This document shows, piece by piece, positions 43,311 to 51,283 of a DNA stretch of 64,000 nt. Each line of letters begins with the position of its first letter. Position 1 is the first letter of the stretch. Both the position numbers and the translations under genes were made by a program. Source of the stretch: Bacillus sp. sid0103 (GTDB lineage Bacteria > Bacillota > Bacilli > Bacillales_B > DSM-18226); the NCBI RefSeq assembly GCF_019219025.1, contig NZ_JAHUWN010000024.1, positions 47,126 through 111,125 on the forward strand, read 5' to 3'. The notes below the pieces were generated by a model, which had not been told where the DNA came from, did no database searches, and worked only from the letters and a program-made list of their open reading frames with translations.

Positions 43311-43646
43311 ATGAATGAACATGAATTACTCGAAAGAATAAACATTCTTGAATATCATCAAAAGTTATTATTAAAGCTGCTCAATGATCCGAAGCTCGAA
43401 TTATATAAACTTATCATTGAAAATGGAATAACTGAACAGGAAGCAGGGCAGTTTTATTTTCTATGTGACAATATGAACAAAAAATTTGAAGAACAAAAAG
43501 CGGAAGGGTACGTATACTTCCATCCGCTTTTTCATGAGTTATCATCATCATTACCGCCAAAACTAAACATTAAGGATGTTATTAAGGCATGTATAACACA
43601 GAGGATTTACCTTGCCCTTTTTCAAGAATTGAATAAATACTTATAA
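43311..43646 (+). CDS. yhaI: DUF1878 protein YhaI
   Basis: 111 residues (B. subtilis YhaI 113); ATG 43311 has GAGG upstream. Helical protein starting MNEHELLERINILEYHQKLLLKLL, then PKLELYKLIIENGITEQEAGQFYFLCDNMNKKFEEQKAEG and FHPLFHEL, the DUF1878 pattern. Function unknown. It is convergent with hpr, as in B. subtilis, with only 7 bases between the stops. Confidence 0.88.
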   Translation: MNEHELLERINILEYHQKLLLKLLNDPKLELYKLIIENGITEQEAGQFYFLCDNMNKKFEEQKAEGYVYFHPLFHELSSSLPPKLNIKDVIKACITQRIYLALFQELNKYL

Positions 43647-43653
43647 AACAGTA

Positions 43654-44229
43654 TTAAACCAGTTCTTGTTCAGTGTTTTTTGCTTTCTTGAGCACCCCAT
43701 CTTCTTCAACAAAACTACTTTCAATATTCTGAAAAGAACGCTCAAAGATTTCCATGAAATCTTCACCATAGATATTGCGAACAATTGCCATCATTTCAAC
43801 TATTTCTGGAAACTTACCATATAGGTCACGAAGTGGCAATGCACCTGAAAAGACAGCATTTTCACTTGGCTTATAGTTTTCCATTAGCTGAAGTAGCATA
43901 TTTTCTCCCGCTTCAGTAAGTTGAATATAGGTATTGCGTTTGTCATTTTCCTTTTTGGAAAACTGGAGCAAACCACGCTCTTCTAACTTTTTCGAAAAAT
44001 TGAATGCGGTTGAAACATGCATGACTCCGAACTTAGCCACATCCGAAATGGAAGCACCGTTTAAATGATGGGCAATCATTAGAATATGATGTTCGTTAAT
44101 ATTTAAATCAAAAGGCTTTATCCACTGCTGCCAGTCTTTCTCAATTGATTTCCATAAGGCTTTACTTAGTTGAGCAATTCTTTGACTAAAAAGCATCGCT
44201 TCCTTCATTGAATAGTGTTTCTCAGTCAT
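43654..44229 (-). CDS. hpr: Transition-state regulator ScoC/Hpr (MarR family)
   Basis: 191 residues from ATG 44229; AGGTGA is 8 bases upstream of it, whereas ATG 44235 and GTG 44241 are too close. The sequence [66 protein letters not shown] is nearly that of B. subtilis Hpr and includes the winged-HTH recognition helix. Hpr represses extracellular protease and sporulation genes at the transition state. It is slightly shorter at the C-terminus than the 203-residue B. subtilis protein. Confidence 0.95.
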   Translation of the reverse strand: MTEKHYSMKEAMLFSQRIAQLSKALWKSIEKDWQQWIKPFDLNINEHHILMIAHHLNGASISDVAKFGVMHVSTAFNFSKKLEERGLLQFSKKENDKRNTYIQLTEAGENMLLQLMENYKPSENAVFSGALPLRDLYGKFPEIVEMMAIVRNIYGEDFMEIFERSFQNIESSFVEEDGVLKKAKNTEQELV

Positions 44230-44564
44230 CCCCATTTTCACCTACTTTTATATTTCTCTATTTTCATTATGCCAATAAAATAAAAATTAATAAAGATATA
44301 ATTCACAAAATTTTTAAAAATTAGAACAATAATCTATTGAAATTTTCAAAATAAAAAACTAAATGAAATTGTTTCATTTTATTCGTATCTACTGAATAAT
44401 AATAACTTTTCGAAAATTAAAGGTAGAATTTAATTTGCGCAAACAAGATTCATTGATCCCCTTGTTGAAACATGTAGACCTTGTTCATAGGAATGGACGG
44501 GTAAACATATAAATAGTTACAACAATTCGTCGAAATTTTGAAAATAAATAGGGGGTCAGGGAAG
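44230..44564. other. Intergenic region between hpr and a small membrane-protein gene
   Basis: 335 AT-rich bases. The only clear structure is a perfect inverted repeat AAATGAAA-TTG-TTTCATTT at 44361-44379, a possible operator or hairpin. No gene is supported. Confidence 0.4.
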
Positions 44565-44756
44565 ATGAAAATAGCTGTCATTATTTTTTTTATCTTTAGT
44601 GCTATCCTTTTATTGGGTGCATTTAAATATTTTTTGGATTTAACAAAACCTGGAGTATATCCACCTAAAAAAATTCTAAAGAAAAAAGCTGCTGCACTAT
44701 TTGGATGTGGAGGGATATTCCTGCTAATGGCTGTTTTGATTTCAAAATTTTTATAG
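44565..44756 (+). CDS. Small two-helix membrane protein, function unknown
   Basis: 63 residues from ATG 44565 (CAGGGAAG close upstream; TTG 44538 has no SD). Helices at about residues 2-25 (IAVIIFFIFSAILLLGAFKYFL) and 43-62 (FGCGGIFLLMAVLISKF) flank a basic loop KPGVYPPKKILKKK. It is in the hpr-trpP gap, where B. subtilis has yhaH, but the sequence does not resemble YhaH. A perfect terminator follows. Confidence 0.6.
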   Translation: MKIAVIIFFIFSAILLLGAFKYFLDLTKPGVYPPKKILKKKAAALFGCGGIFLLMAVLISKFL

Positions 44757-44765
44757 AAGTATAGT

Positions 44766-44796
44766 AAGAAAAGAACCCCGCTGGGTTCTTTTCTTA
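44766..44796. terminator. Bidirectional terminator between the small membrane-protein gene and trpP
   Basis: 13-bp perfect stem AAGAAAAGAACCC / GGGTTCTTTTCTT with a CGCT loop. Confidence 0.85.
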
Positions 44797-44813
44797 AAAA
44801 AGGATTCCGTACA

Positions 44814-45341
44814 TTATTTTTGAATGACGGAAGGTGCTGTTAATTTAGTTCGTTTCACTATTGTTTGGGCTACCGGGTATAAAATAATCATGATAACAGT
44901 ATTCAGTGCGATAGCTGGCAAAACTCCTGCAGCAAATAGTGCAGTGAATGATGCAGGTAATCCCACTAGAAAGAATGCTGCAGTTAAAAAGATTGTACCT
45001 GAAACAAGAGTTCCGATGGCTGTTAAAACGCCAACACTAACAATAGAGTTTCGGTGTTTTTTTAAGGCTAAAAATAAACCGAGGAAAACTAGCGCAGTAA
45101 TGGGTTTATCAATGATATTAGGGATCTGTCCACCTGGAAAACCGGTTGTCAATGCAGACAAAACTCCTGTTACAATTGCCAATAGCATGACACTTTTGAT
45201 TTCAGGAATAAGGATTATACCTAAAAACATCATCGCAAGCATCATATCAGGTTTAATCCCAAGAAAATTAGGCATTACCGTGTGCAAGACTACCCCAATT
45301 CCCGCTAATAGTGCTAAAACTACAATATTCTTCGTATTCAT
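44814..45341 (-). CDS. trpP: Tryptophan transporter TrpP
   Basis: 175 residues (B. subtilis TrpP 172) from ATG 45341. It is highly hydrophobic with about five or six membrane segments. PNFLGIKPDMMLAMMFLGIILIPE and GLSALTTGFPGGQIPNIIDKP-type sequence identify the TrpP family of membrane S-component-like tryptophan importers. Its untranslated leader carries a TRAP-binding triplet array overlapping the SD, so translation should be shut off when tryptophan is plentiful. It sits between hpr and hit, as in B. subtilis. Confidence 0.92.
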   Translation of the reverse strand: MNTKNIVVLALLAGIGVVLHTVMPNFLGIKPDMMLAMMFLGIILIPEIKSVMLLAIVTGVLSALTTGFPGGQIPNIIDKPITALVFLGLFLALKKHRNSIVSVGVLTAIGTLVSGTIFLTAAFFLVGLPASFTALFAAGVLPAIALNTVIMIILYPVAQTIVKRTKLTAPSVIQK

Positions 45342-45371
45342 TTCTCTTCTCTCCTCTGCTATACTAATCTA
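45305..45371 (-). promoter_or_regulatory. TRAP (MtrB)-binding triplet array over the trpP start
   Basis: On the minus strand the leader reads TAG-AT-TAG-TA-TAG-CA-GAG-GA-GAG-AA-GAG-AA-ATG: six (T/G)AG triplets exactly 5 bases apart (45344-45371), including the SD. Three further TAG triplets lie in the first codons (45320-45322, 45314-45316, 45305-45307). B. subtilis trpP is known to be translationally repressed by TRAP at such an array. Confidence 0.85.
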
Positions 45372-45480
45372 TTTGTTCCTCCTGCAGTGCACTAATTGCC
45401 TACAGCGAAAAACTTATTTTCATTATAACATAATAATTTAATAATAATAAAGATATAATTTTCAGATAATTGAAAATATC

Positions 45481-45906
45481 TTATTGCTCTACTTGCTTAT
45501 TAATATGTGCAGCCATCTCTTCTAACATTTGGAAAGAATAATCACTTTGACTACTTTTCCAAACTGCTCCAAATCCATCACCTTTTCCATAACGAGGCAG
45601 TAAATGCATATGATAATGGAAGACTGATTGACCTGCATGTTCACCATTGTTATTTAGAGTATTTAGTCCAACGGGATTAAATTCTTTTTTTAAGGCATTA
45701 GCAATGGCAGGGACCACTTCAAATAGGTTCCTAGCAATTTCCGGTGTTAATTCAAATAAGTTGTCTTTATGTACTTTCGGAATAACTAATGTATGTCCTT
45801 TTGTTACTTGTGTAATATCTAGAAAGGCTAAAACGTGTTCATTCTCAAAAACCTTTGCAGATGGAATTTCTCCATTAACAATTTTACAAAATATACAATC
45901 GCTCAT
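45481..45906 (-). CDS. hit: HIT-family nucleotide hydrolase/transferase
   Basis: 141 residues from ATG 45906 (GAAGGGAC upstream). CIFCKIVNGEIP at the start, FLDITQVTKGHTLVIPKVH and the active-site motif HYHMHLLPRY (HxHxH) define the HIT/Hint family that cleaves nucleoside phosphoramidates or similar P-N/P-O bonds. C4 and C7 form the CxxC usual in bacterial Hit proteins. It is divergent from ecsA, as in B. subtilis, but here a long non-coding segment with a terminator separates its start from the ecs promoter region. Confidence 0.93.
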   Translation of the reverse strand: MSDCIFCKIVNGEIPSAKVFENEHVLAFLDITQVTKGHTLVIPKVHKDNLFELTPEIARNLFEVVPAIANALKKEFNPVGLNTLNNNGEHAGQSVFHYHMHLLPRYGKGDGFGAVWKSSQSDYSFQMLEEMAAHINKQVEQ

Positions 45907-45954
45907 TTCTACACTGTCCCTTCAATATTGTTTGTATTATTTTACCATACAAAC

Positions 45955-46380
45955 AAAAAAAGAAAAAGGCAGGATCCGCATGGAATCCTGCCCTCTCGAA
46001 GGGGAATTGCTTCAAAAGGTACGTTCATTAGGAGTGTTCTTTGATAAACACCTCATTTTTCGTAGAGTGTTTTTATAAAGAAACATTAATATTGTTCAAG
46101 CTGACCATCCCCTATATTGTTTTTATATGTTTTCCCAACTTATAAAAACAGGTAGCGATCTGCGGTAAACACCTCATTTAATGTTTATTTTTTTAAGATA
46201 AACAGTTACTTGGTGTTACTAGAACTCAAAATGGTTACTGTGCACTTTGTACAAAACAACCATCCCCTTTTCTGAAACGAATTGGAAGCTCACTTTTTTG
46301 AAATGTTAATTGTCTTTAACAGACACCTCATTTCAATTATTGATGAATCACTTCATCGAAGTAATGTGTTTCCCCTTCGA
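45955..46380 (-). ncRNA. Candidate structured RNA (or long leader) between hit and ecsA
   Basis: The candidate is read leftward from about 46380. A sigma-G-like promoter (46385-46414) predicts a 5' end at UCGAAGGGGAA (46370-46380). That 11-mer is perfectly complementary to UUCCCCUUCGA at 45996-46006, directly before a strong terminator (45968-45992 with a U-run), so the two ends would form a closing helix. Inside, AAATGAGGTGT occurs three times (46323-46333, 46169-46179, 46048-46058) and GGGGATGGT twice (46259-46267, 46104-46112), alternating A-B-A-B-A. Local stems include TTGAAATG/CATTTCAA and TAAACA/TGTTTA. No ORF above 21 codons exists in it. It could also act as an attenuator for hit, whose start lies 49 bases beyond. 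Confidence 0.55.
45960..45992 (-). terminator. Intrinsic terminator closing the hit-ecsA candidate RNA
   Basis: On the minus strand GGCAGGAT-T-CC pairs with GGATCCTGCC (one bulge), loop ATGC, followed by TTTTTCTTTTTTT. It points leftward and lies upstream of hit, so it cannot be the hit terminator. Confidence 0.85.
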
Positions 46381-46384
46381 ATAT

Positions 46385-46414
46385 TATGATGTCCGATGTA
46401 AAAAGAAATATACA
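46385..46414 (-). promoter_or_regulatory. Sigma-G/sigma-F-like promoter for the candidate RNA
   Basis: On the minus strand TGTATA (46409-46414), 17-base spacer, CATCATA (46385-46391). Compare sigma-G TGNATA-N17/18-CATNNTA: all defined positions match. Confidence 0.5.
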
Positions 46415-46503
46415 AAAAAAATGATAAAAATTTGAATTCCTATTTTTATCAATGACAATTTGTTAAAATAAATAGACAATCCTGCTGAGGAAGGACGTTG
46501 AAA

Positions 46504-47244
46504 ATGTCATTATTATCGATTGAAAATCTTGTTGGCGGTTATACGAGAAATCCTGTCTTAAAAGATATTTCCTTTGAAGTAAAAGAAAAAGAACTGGTCG
46601 GACTTATTGGTTTAAATGGGGCTGGTAAGAGTACCACCATCAAACACATTATTGGTTTAATGGAACCGCACAAAGGTGCAGTAAAAATAAAAGGACAAAC
46701 CTTTACTGAAAATAAAGAAGCCTATCGTAAATTGTTTACGTTTGTTCCTGAAACCCCTGTTTTATATGAAGAATTGACTCTTGAGGAACATTTGAGACTC
46801 ACTGCGATGGCCTATGGTCTCGATGAGCAAGCATACAAGGAGCGTGTAAGTCCATTACTTAAAGAATTTCGAATGGAAAAGCGATTAAAGTGGTTTCCTG
46901 CCCATTTTTCTAAAGGTATGAAACAAAAAGTAATGATTATGTGTGCCTTTTTAATTCAGCCATCCTTATACATTGTGGATGAACCCTTTGTTGGACTAGA
47001 TCCACTAGGGATACAATCCTTGCTGGATTTAATGAAAAAAATGAAAGATAACGGTGCAGGGATTTTAATGTCTACTCATATTTTAGCGACGGCAGAAAAA
47101 TATTGTGATCGATTTGTGATCTTACATGAAGGAAAAATACGTGCAAAAGGAACGTTAGATGAATTGAGGAAGCAATTTTCAATGCCAACTGCTTCTTTAG
47201 ATGATCTGTATATTCAATTAACAAAGGAAGAAAATTATGTTTGA
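46504..47244 (+). CDS. ecsA: ABC transporter ATPase EcsA
   Basis: 246 residues (B. subtilis 247) from ATG 46504 (GAAGGAC 8 bases upstream; TTG 46498 less likely). Walker A GLNGAGKST, signature HFSKGMKQK, Walker B LYIVDEPFVGLDP and the His of STHIL are present. EcsA energises the EcsAB complex. In B. subtilis it is needed for competence, sporulation, exoprotein processing and intramembrane proteolysis by RasP, and in related bacteria it exports peptide fragments. It overlaps ecsB by 8 bases. Confidence 0.95.
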   Translation: MSLLSIENLVGGYTRNPVLKDISFEVKEKELVGLIGLNGAGKSTTIKHIIGLMEPHKGAVKIKGQTFTENKEAYRKLFTFVPETPVLYEELTLEEHLRLTAMAYGLDEQAYKERVSPLLKEFRMEKRLKWFPAHFSKGMKQKVMIMCAFLIQPSLYIVDEPFVGLDPLGIQSLLDLMKKMKDNGAGILMSTHILATAEKYCDRFVILHEGKIRAKGTLDELRKQFSMPTASLDDLYIQLTKEENYV

Positions 47245-48448
47245 TGATAAAAAGCTTTGGAAGGAACGAGCTAGTGGTCGTGTTAAGGATTTAGGAAGAT
47301 ACTTACGCTATATTTTTAATGGTCATCTTGTCGTTGTCTTGTTGTTTTTAATAGGAACAGCTTCATTTTATTATCAAAAGTGGATTGAAAATTTACCTGC
47401 GGGTTTTCCAGTTGAAATAGTAATCGCAATTGTCATTGGATTTTTGTTAACATACAGTCCTGTTTACAATTTTTTGCTAGAAGCCGATCAGGTGTATATC
47501 CTTCCGCTTGAGGATAAATTAAAAGGATATTTCCTTCGTTCTGGAGTAGCGAGTCTTGTCTTCCAAGGGTACCTTCTCCTTATGGTTTTGGCTGTATTGA
47601 TGCCAATGTATGCACATAGCAGTGGTAAAGGTTTTCGTTCCTTTTTGCCTTTTTTTGTCATCCTCCTCTTAATAAAGGCGTGGAATTTAGCGGCTAGCTG
47701 GCGCATTGATTTTTTCGTTCAACCGAATGTTCATAGGTGGGACATAGTTGTTCGCTATTGTATTAATGCAACATTTACTTTTTTGTTATTTAAACAAGCG
47801 AGTCTCTTTATTTTGTTGGTGATCATTGTGATTTGTGGACTTTATTATCGAACTTTTGCTGTTCAGACAAAAAAAATGGGGCTTAAATGGGATTTATTGA
47901 TTAAACAAGAAGAGAAAAGAATGGCATCTTTTTATCGCTTGGCAAACATGTTCACTGATGTGCCTAAATTAAGGGATACGGTTAAGAGACGAAAATGGTT
48001 AGATTTGTTCCTAAACCGAATGGCATTTACCCGAGAGAATACATATCTTTATTTGTTTTCAAGAGCGTTCTTACGATCATCTGATTATCTTGGCCTCTTT
48101 ACGCGTTTAACAGTAATTGGTGCCCTGGCGATTTATTTTATTTCTTTTGGTATAGGTCAAATTTTACTAGGAGTTTTATTCTTATATTTAACAGGTTTTC
48201 AACTTCTTCCACTTTGGAACCATCATCAAAACAAACTTTGGGTAGATTTATATCCAGTGGAAAAAAGACATAAAAATAAAGCATTTTCCAGGTTGTTAAT
48301 GACAATTTTAGCTATCGAAACGGTTATCTTTGCTCTGTTTATTTTGGTTAAAGGTGAATTCATGCTTTCGTTGCTTTTTTTACTTGCAGGTCTTGTATTT
48401 ACCTATATTTTTGTTTACTTTTACGCGAAAAATCGGCTAAAAGCATAA
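47237..48448 (+). CDS. ecsB: ABC transporter membrane subunit EcsB
   Basis: 403 residues (B. subtilis 408) from ATG 47237 (AAGGAAAA upstream, inside ecsA). About 8-10 hydrophobic segments, in groups near residues 30-75, 100-185, 270-325 and 345-395, separated by a basic cytoplasmic stretch (KQEEKRMASFYRLANMFTDVPKLRDTVKRRKW). No catalytic motifs. It is the membrane partner of EcsA. A terminator follows, but ecsC lies 100 bases beyond in the same direction. Confidence 0.93.
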   Translation: MFDDKKLWKERASGRVKDLGRYLRYIFNGHLVVVLLFLIGTASFYYQKWIENLPAGFPVEIVIAIVIGFLLTYSPVYNFLLEADQVYILPLEDKLKGYFLRSGVASLVFQGYLLLMVLAVLMPMYAHSSGKGFRSFLPFFVILLLIKAWNLAASWRIDFFVQPNVHRWDIVVRYCINATFTFLLFKQASLFILLVIIVICGLYYRTFAVQTKKMGLKWDLLIKQEEKRMASFYRLANMFTDVPKLRDTVKRRKWLDLFLNRMAFTRENTYLYLFSRAFLRSSDYLGLFTRLTVIGALAIYFISFGIGQILLGVLFLYLTGFQLLPLWNHHQNKLWVDLYPVEKRHKNKAFSRLLMTILAIETVIFALFILVKGEFMLSLLFLLAGLVFTYIFVYFYAKNRLKA

Positions 48449-48453
48449 TCGAC

Positions 48454-48489
48454 AAAATCCTCTTTTTTATGAAAGGGGATTTTTTTTTG
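48454..48489 (+). terminator. Intrinsic terminator between ecsB and ecsC
   Basis: Stem AAATCCTCTTT / GAAAGGGGATTT (one G-U) followed by TTTTTTTT. Confidence 0.8.
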
Positions 48490-48548
48490 AAACTATTGTG
48501 CGGAAATTTTCGTATGAATGCATAAATATTATTATGGAGGGGTGGCAT

Positions 48549-49274
48549 ATGAACGAATATGAATTAAAGGTATATGAGGAAGTAGAAGAGTGGAAGCGAA
48601 AATTAACCAGACGTTCGGGGATGATGAACCGTATTTCGAAAAAAGCTCAAGGAAAAGTAAATGAATTGATCCCTGAAAAGGTACATGAGGTAATGACAGA
48701 AAGTATCAAAGCAATGGTTAAAGCTACTTTATTTGGATCGCAGATGACAACAAATAAGGACCAAGCACGTGGGTTAACCCTAGCAGAAAAAGATGAATTA
48801 GCAGCTAAAAAAATTGTGGCATATCAGAAGACAGCGATGATCGAAGGGGCGGGGACTGGTGCGGGTGGAATATTGCTTGGATTGGCGGATTTTCCCTTAT
48901 TACTTTCCATTAAGATGAAATTCCTTTTTGAAGCAGCTTCCATCTATGGTTTTAATACAAAGGAGTATGCAGAAAGACTGTTTATCCTTCATGTTTTCCA
49001 ACTAGCGTTTTCAAGTGAAGACATTCGGAAAAATACATTAGATGAAATTGAGAACTGGGATAACCGAAAAGAGACCCTTGTGGAAATGGATTGGCGCAAA
49101 TTCCAGCAGGAATACCGGGATTATATCGACCTTGCCAAAATGCTCCAGCTTGTACCGGGTATTGGGGCGTTTGTTGGTGCATATGCCAATAACAATCTTC
49201 TTAAGCATTTAGGAGAAACTGCCATGAATGCCTATCGATTAAGAATAATACAAAAATCCCCTGACCCAATTTGA
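48549..49274 (+). CDS. ecsC: EcsC family protein
   Basis: 241 residues (B. subtilis EcsC 236) from ATG 48549, which has GGAGGGG 8 bases upstream; a longer frame from 48498 has none. MNEYELKVYEEVEEWKRKLTRRSGMMNRISKKAQGKVNELIP, then GAGTGAGGILLGLADFPLLLSIKMKFLFEAASIYGF and LVPGIGAFVGAYANNNLLKHLGETAMNAYRLR, match the EcsC family. Two Gly-rich amphipathic segments suggest membrane association. Function unknown; it is not needed for EcsAB activity in B. subtilis. Its stop lies inside the shared terminator. Confidence 0.92.
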   Translation: MNEYELKVYEEVEEWKRKLTRRSGMMNRISKKAQGKVNELIPEKVHEVMTESIKAMVKATLFGSQMTTNKDQARGLTLAEKDELAAKKIVAYQKTAMIEGAGTGAGGILLGLADFPLLLSIKMKFLFEAASIYGFNTKEYAERLFILHVFQLAFSSEDIRKNTLDEIENWDNRKETLVEMDWRKFQQEYRDYIDLAKMLQLVPGIGAFVGAYANNNLLKHLGETAMNAYRLRIIQKSPDPI

Positions 49275-49290
49275 GTCGAGGGGATTTTTC
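49252..49290. terminator. Bidirectional terminator at the ecsC/yhaA junction
   Basis: AAAAATCCCC pairs with GGGGATTTTT; inner loop GAC / GTC. It overlaps the ecsC stop. Confidence 0.8.
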
Positions 49291-50466
49291 TTATTGTTTA
49301 TGAATGGTTATAGCGGCTACACCTAATGTTTTTGCTGCTATTAGCATGGCTTTTTCATCAATATCAAACTTAGGGTGGTGGTGCGGGTAGCCTGTCTCGA
49401 TACCAGAAGGTTTTGCGCCGGTAAAGAAGAATGTTCCTGGTACGTGTTGCAAATAATAAGCGAAATCTTCTCCACCCATTTGCGGCTCGGTTTCTTCGAT
49501 TGTGGTTACTTCAGTGACTTGCTGTGCACAAGTGGTTAAAAATGCTGTTTCATTTGCATGGTTGACTACAGCTGGGTAACCCCGTTCATAGTTAAAATGA
49601 AAAGTACTGCCAGTCATAGCGCATGTGCCTGCGATGATTCTGTCCATTTCATCTTCAATAAATTGGCGCACGTTGTCATTGAAGGTACGGACAGTGCCTA
49701 TAAGCTGGGCTTTGTCAGCAATAATGTTAAATGCATTTTGCGCAGTAAATGAGCCGACGGTAACAACGGCTGAATCAATTGGGTTCACCCTTCGACTAAC
49801 AATCTGCTGCAGATTTAAAACAAGTTGAGATGCTATAACGATCGCGTCCTGGGTTTTATGCGGCTGCGCACCATGCCCGCCTTTGCCTTGGATATCAATT
49901 TCAAAACGATCGGCTGCCGCCATGATCGGTCCTGTTCGATATTGGATTGTTCCTGTAGGTTCACTTGCCCATAAATGAGTGCCGAAAATTACATCCACAC
50001 CCTCTAAGCAGCCATCTTCAATCATCGTAATCGCACCGCCTGGGGCATACTCCTCTGCATGTTGATGAATAAAGACATAAGTACCTTCCAATTCATCTTT
50101 TAGCTCATTTAATGTTTTTGCAAGGACGAGGAGGGTGGCAGTATGCCCATCATGTCCACAGGCGTGCATGATCCCAGGTACTAAGGATTTGTAAGGAACA
50201 TCCTTTTCATCCTGAATGGGTAAAGCATCAAAATCTGCCCGTAATGCCACGGTTTTACCTGGTTTTTTTCCATAAACCTTTGCAACCACGCCATTCCCTC
50301 CAACATCACCTTTGACTTCAATTTGGAGTTGTTCATAAAATGATTGAATAAATTTTGCGGTATTATATTCTTGAAACGATAATTCAGGATGCTGGTGCAT
50401 ATAACGACGGATTGCAACCATTTCTTCATAGGAACCTTCAAGTGCTGTAAAGAGTTTGTTTAACAT
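49291..50466 (-). CDS. yhaA: M20-family amidohydrolase YhaA
   Basis: 391 residues from ATG 50466 (SD GGGGG). M20D metallopeptidase features: HQHPELSFQEY, LRADFDALPIQDE, MHACGHDGH (metal-binding Cys/His), HQHAEEYAPGGA with the catalytic Glu, and GGEDFAYYL. A dimerisation domain lies at about residues 185-300 (GKGGHGAQPH). Relatives remove N-acyl groups from amino acids (hippurate or indole-acetyl-amino-acid hydrolase type) in the cytosol. B. subtilis YhaA lies next to the ecs operon too. The actual substrate is not known. Confidence 0.9.
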   Translation of the reverse strand: MLNKLFTALEGSYEEMVAIRRYMHQHPELSFQEYNTAKFIQSFYEQLQIEVKGDVGGNGVVAKVYGKKPGKTVALRADFDALPIQDEKDVPYKSLVPGIMHACGHDGHTATLLVLAKTLNELKDELEGTYVFIHQHAEEYAPGGAITMIEDGCLEGVDVIFGTHLWASEPTGTIQYRTGPIMAAADRFEIDIQGKGGHGAQPHKTQDAIVIASQLVLNLQQIVSRRVNPIDSAVVTVGSFTAQNAFNIIADKAQLIGTVRTFNDNVRQFIEDEMDRIIAGTCAMTGSTFHFNYERGYPAVVNHANETAFLTTCAQQVTEVTTIEETEPQMGGEDFAYYLQHVPGTFFFTGAKPSGIETGYPHHHPKFDIDEKAMLIAAKTLGVAAITIHKQ

Positions 50467-50609
50467 ATCTAATCCCCCAAACCTAAAATGAAGAATGTAT
50501 TTTCAAACTATTTTAACACTTTTATCCTATAAAGTAGATTTTTATAATCAATTTATTTATACTTTTACTAGAATTTCAATTAGATAAGAAGCAAGAAGGG
50601 GTTTGGAGG

Positions 50610-51245
50610 ATGGAGCGAAAGGACAAAAGAAGTTTTACCTATCTATTTATTTTGTTAGCTGTTTTATGGGCAGTGTTTACATGCATTAAGGTGGCAATGA
50701 GCAGTCCTTTTTGGTTAGATAATAAAGTTGCAGGGATATTTTCAAATATACCTGATTCCTTGATTCCGTTTTTTATTAAAATTACCGAAATGGGAGATAA
50801 AAAAGGGATAGGGGTAGCAGCCTTACTTGCACTTGCCTGGCTCCTAGTTAAAAAGAAAAATTATGTTGGTGCCGCGGCTCTGGCCTTATCCGTTGCAATC
50901 GGAAATGAAGTAAGTAAGCTAATAAAAGATTTTTTTGAGCGTCCACGTCCAGACCTTGAGCATCTCGTTCAGGTAAAAAGTTATAGCTTCCCGAGCGGAC
51001 ATGCCATGGTGGGGATGATTGTTTATTTTATGATTGCCTATCTGCTTTTGGAAGAGATGAGATCTAGGGCAGGGAAAGTAATCATTACGGTAATAACAGC
51101 TATCTTACTTTTATTGATTGGTGCCAGCCGCATTATTTTACAAGTACATTACCCTTCGGACGTACTTGGCGGCTATGCGTTAGGTTATCTTTGGGTTGTT
51201 ATATGGATTCTACTATACAACTATTTTAAAAAACGAGTAAAATAA
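50610..51245 (+). CDS. PAP2-family membrane phosphatase
   Basis: 211 residues from ATG 50610 (TTTGGAGG close upstream). The three PAP2 motifs are intact: KDFFERPRP (KxxxxxxRP), SFPSGHAM (PSGH) and SRIILQVHYPSDVLGG (SRxxxxxHxxxD), set among six membrane helices with the active site outward. Enzymes of this type dephosphorylate undecaprenyl pyrophosphate or phosphatidylglycerol phosphate. The sequence alone does not decide between these. It is convergent with yhfA and shares its terminator. Confidence 0.88.
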   Translation: MERKDKRSFTYLFILLAVLWAVFTCIKVAMSSPFWLDNKVAGIFSNIPDSLIPFFIKITEMGDKKGIGVAALLALAWLLVKKKNYVGAAALALSVAIGNEVSKLIKDFFERPRPDLEHLVQVKSYSFPSGHAMVGMIVYFMIAYLLLEEMRSRAGKVIITVITAILLLLIGASRIILQVHYPSDVLGGYALGYLWVVIWILLYNYFKKRVK

Positions 51246-51280
51246 GCAAAGAGGCTGGTCAGAGATCAGCCTCTTTGCTT
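51244..51280. terminator. Terminator shared by the PAP2 gene and yhfA
   Basis: 14-bp perfect stem AAGCAAAGAGGCTG / CAGCCTCTTTGCTT with a 9-base loop. A T-rich tail (TTATTTT) is present on the minus strand. Confidence 0.8.
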
Positions 51281-51283
51281 GGA

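Noticed and set aside
44824..45441. 205-codon plus-strand ORF
   Set aside because: Antisense to trpP and its TRAP leader; low-complexity composition of a shadow frame and no SD.
45647..46078. 143- and 69-codon plus-strand ORFs
   Set aside because: Antisense to hit and crossing the leftward terminator; no SD.
46047..46334. Tiny minus-strand ORFs starting MRCL... at each A motif in the hit-ecsA gap
   Set aside because: They have no upstream SD, differ in length and sequence after the motif, and the motif is better explained as an RNA element; kept only as an alternative.
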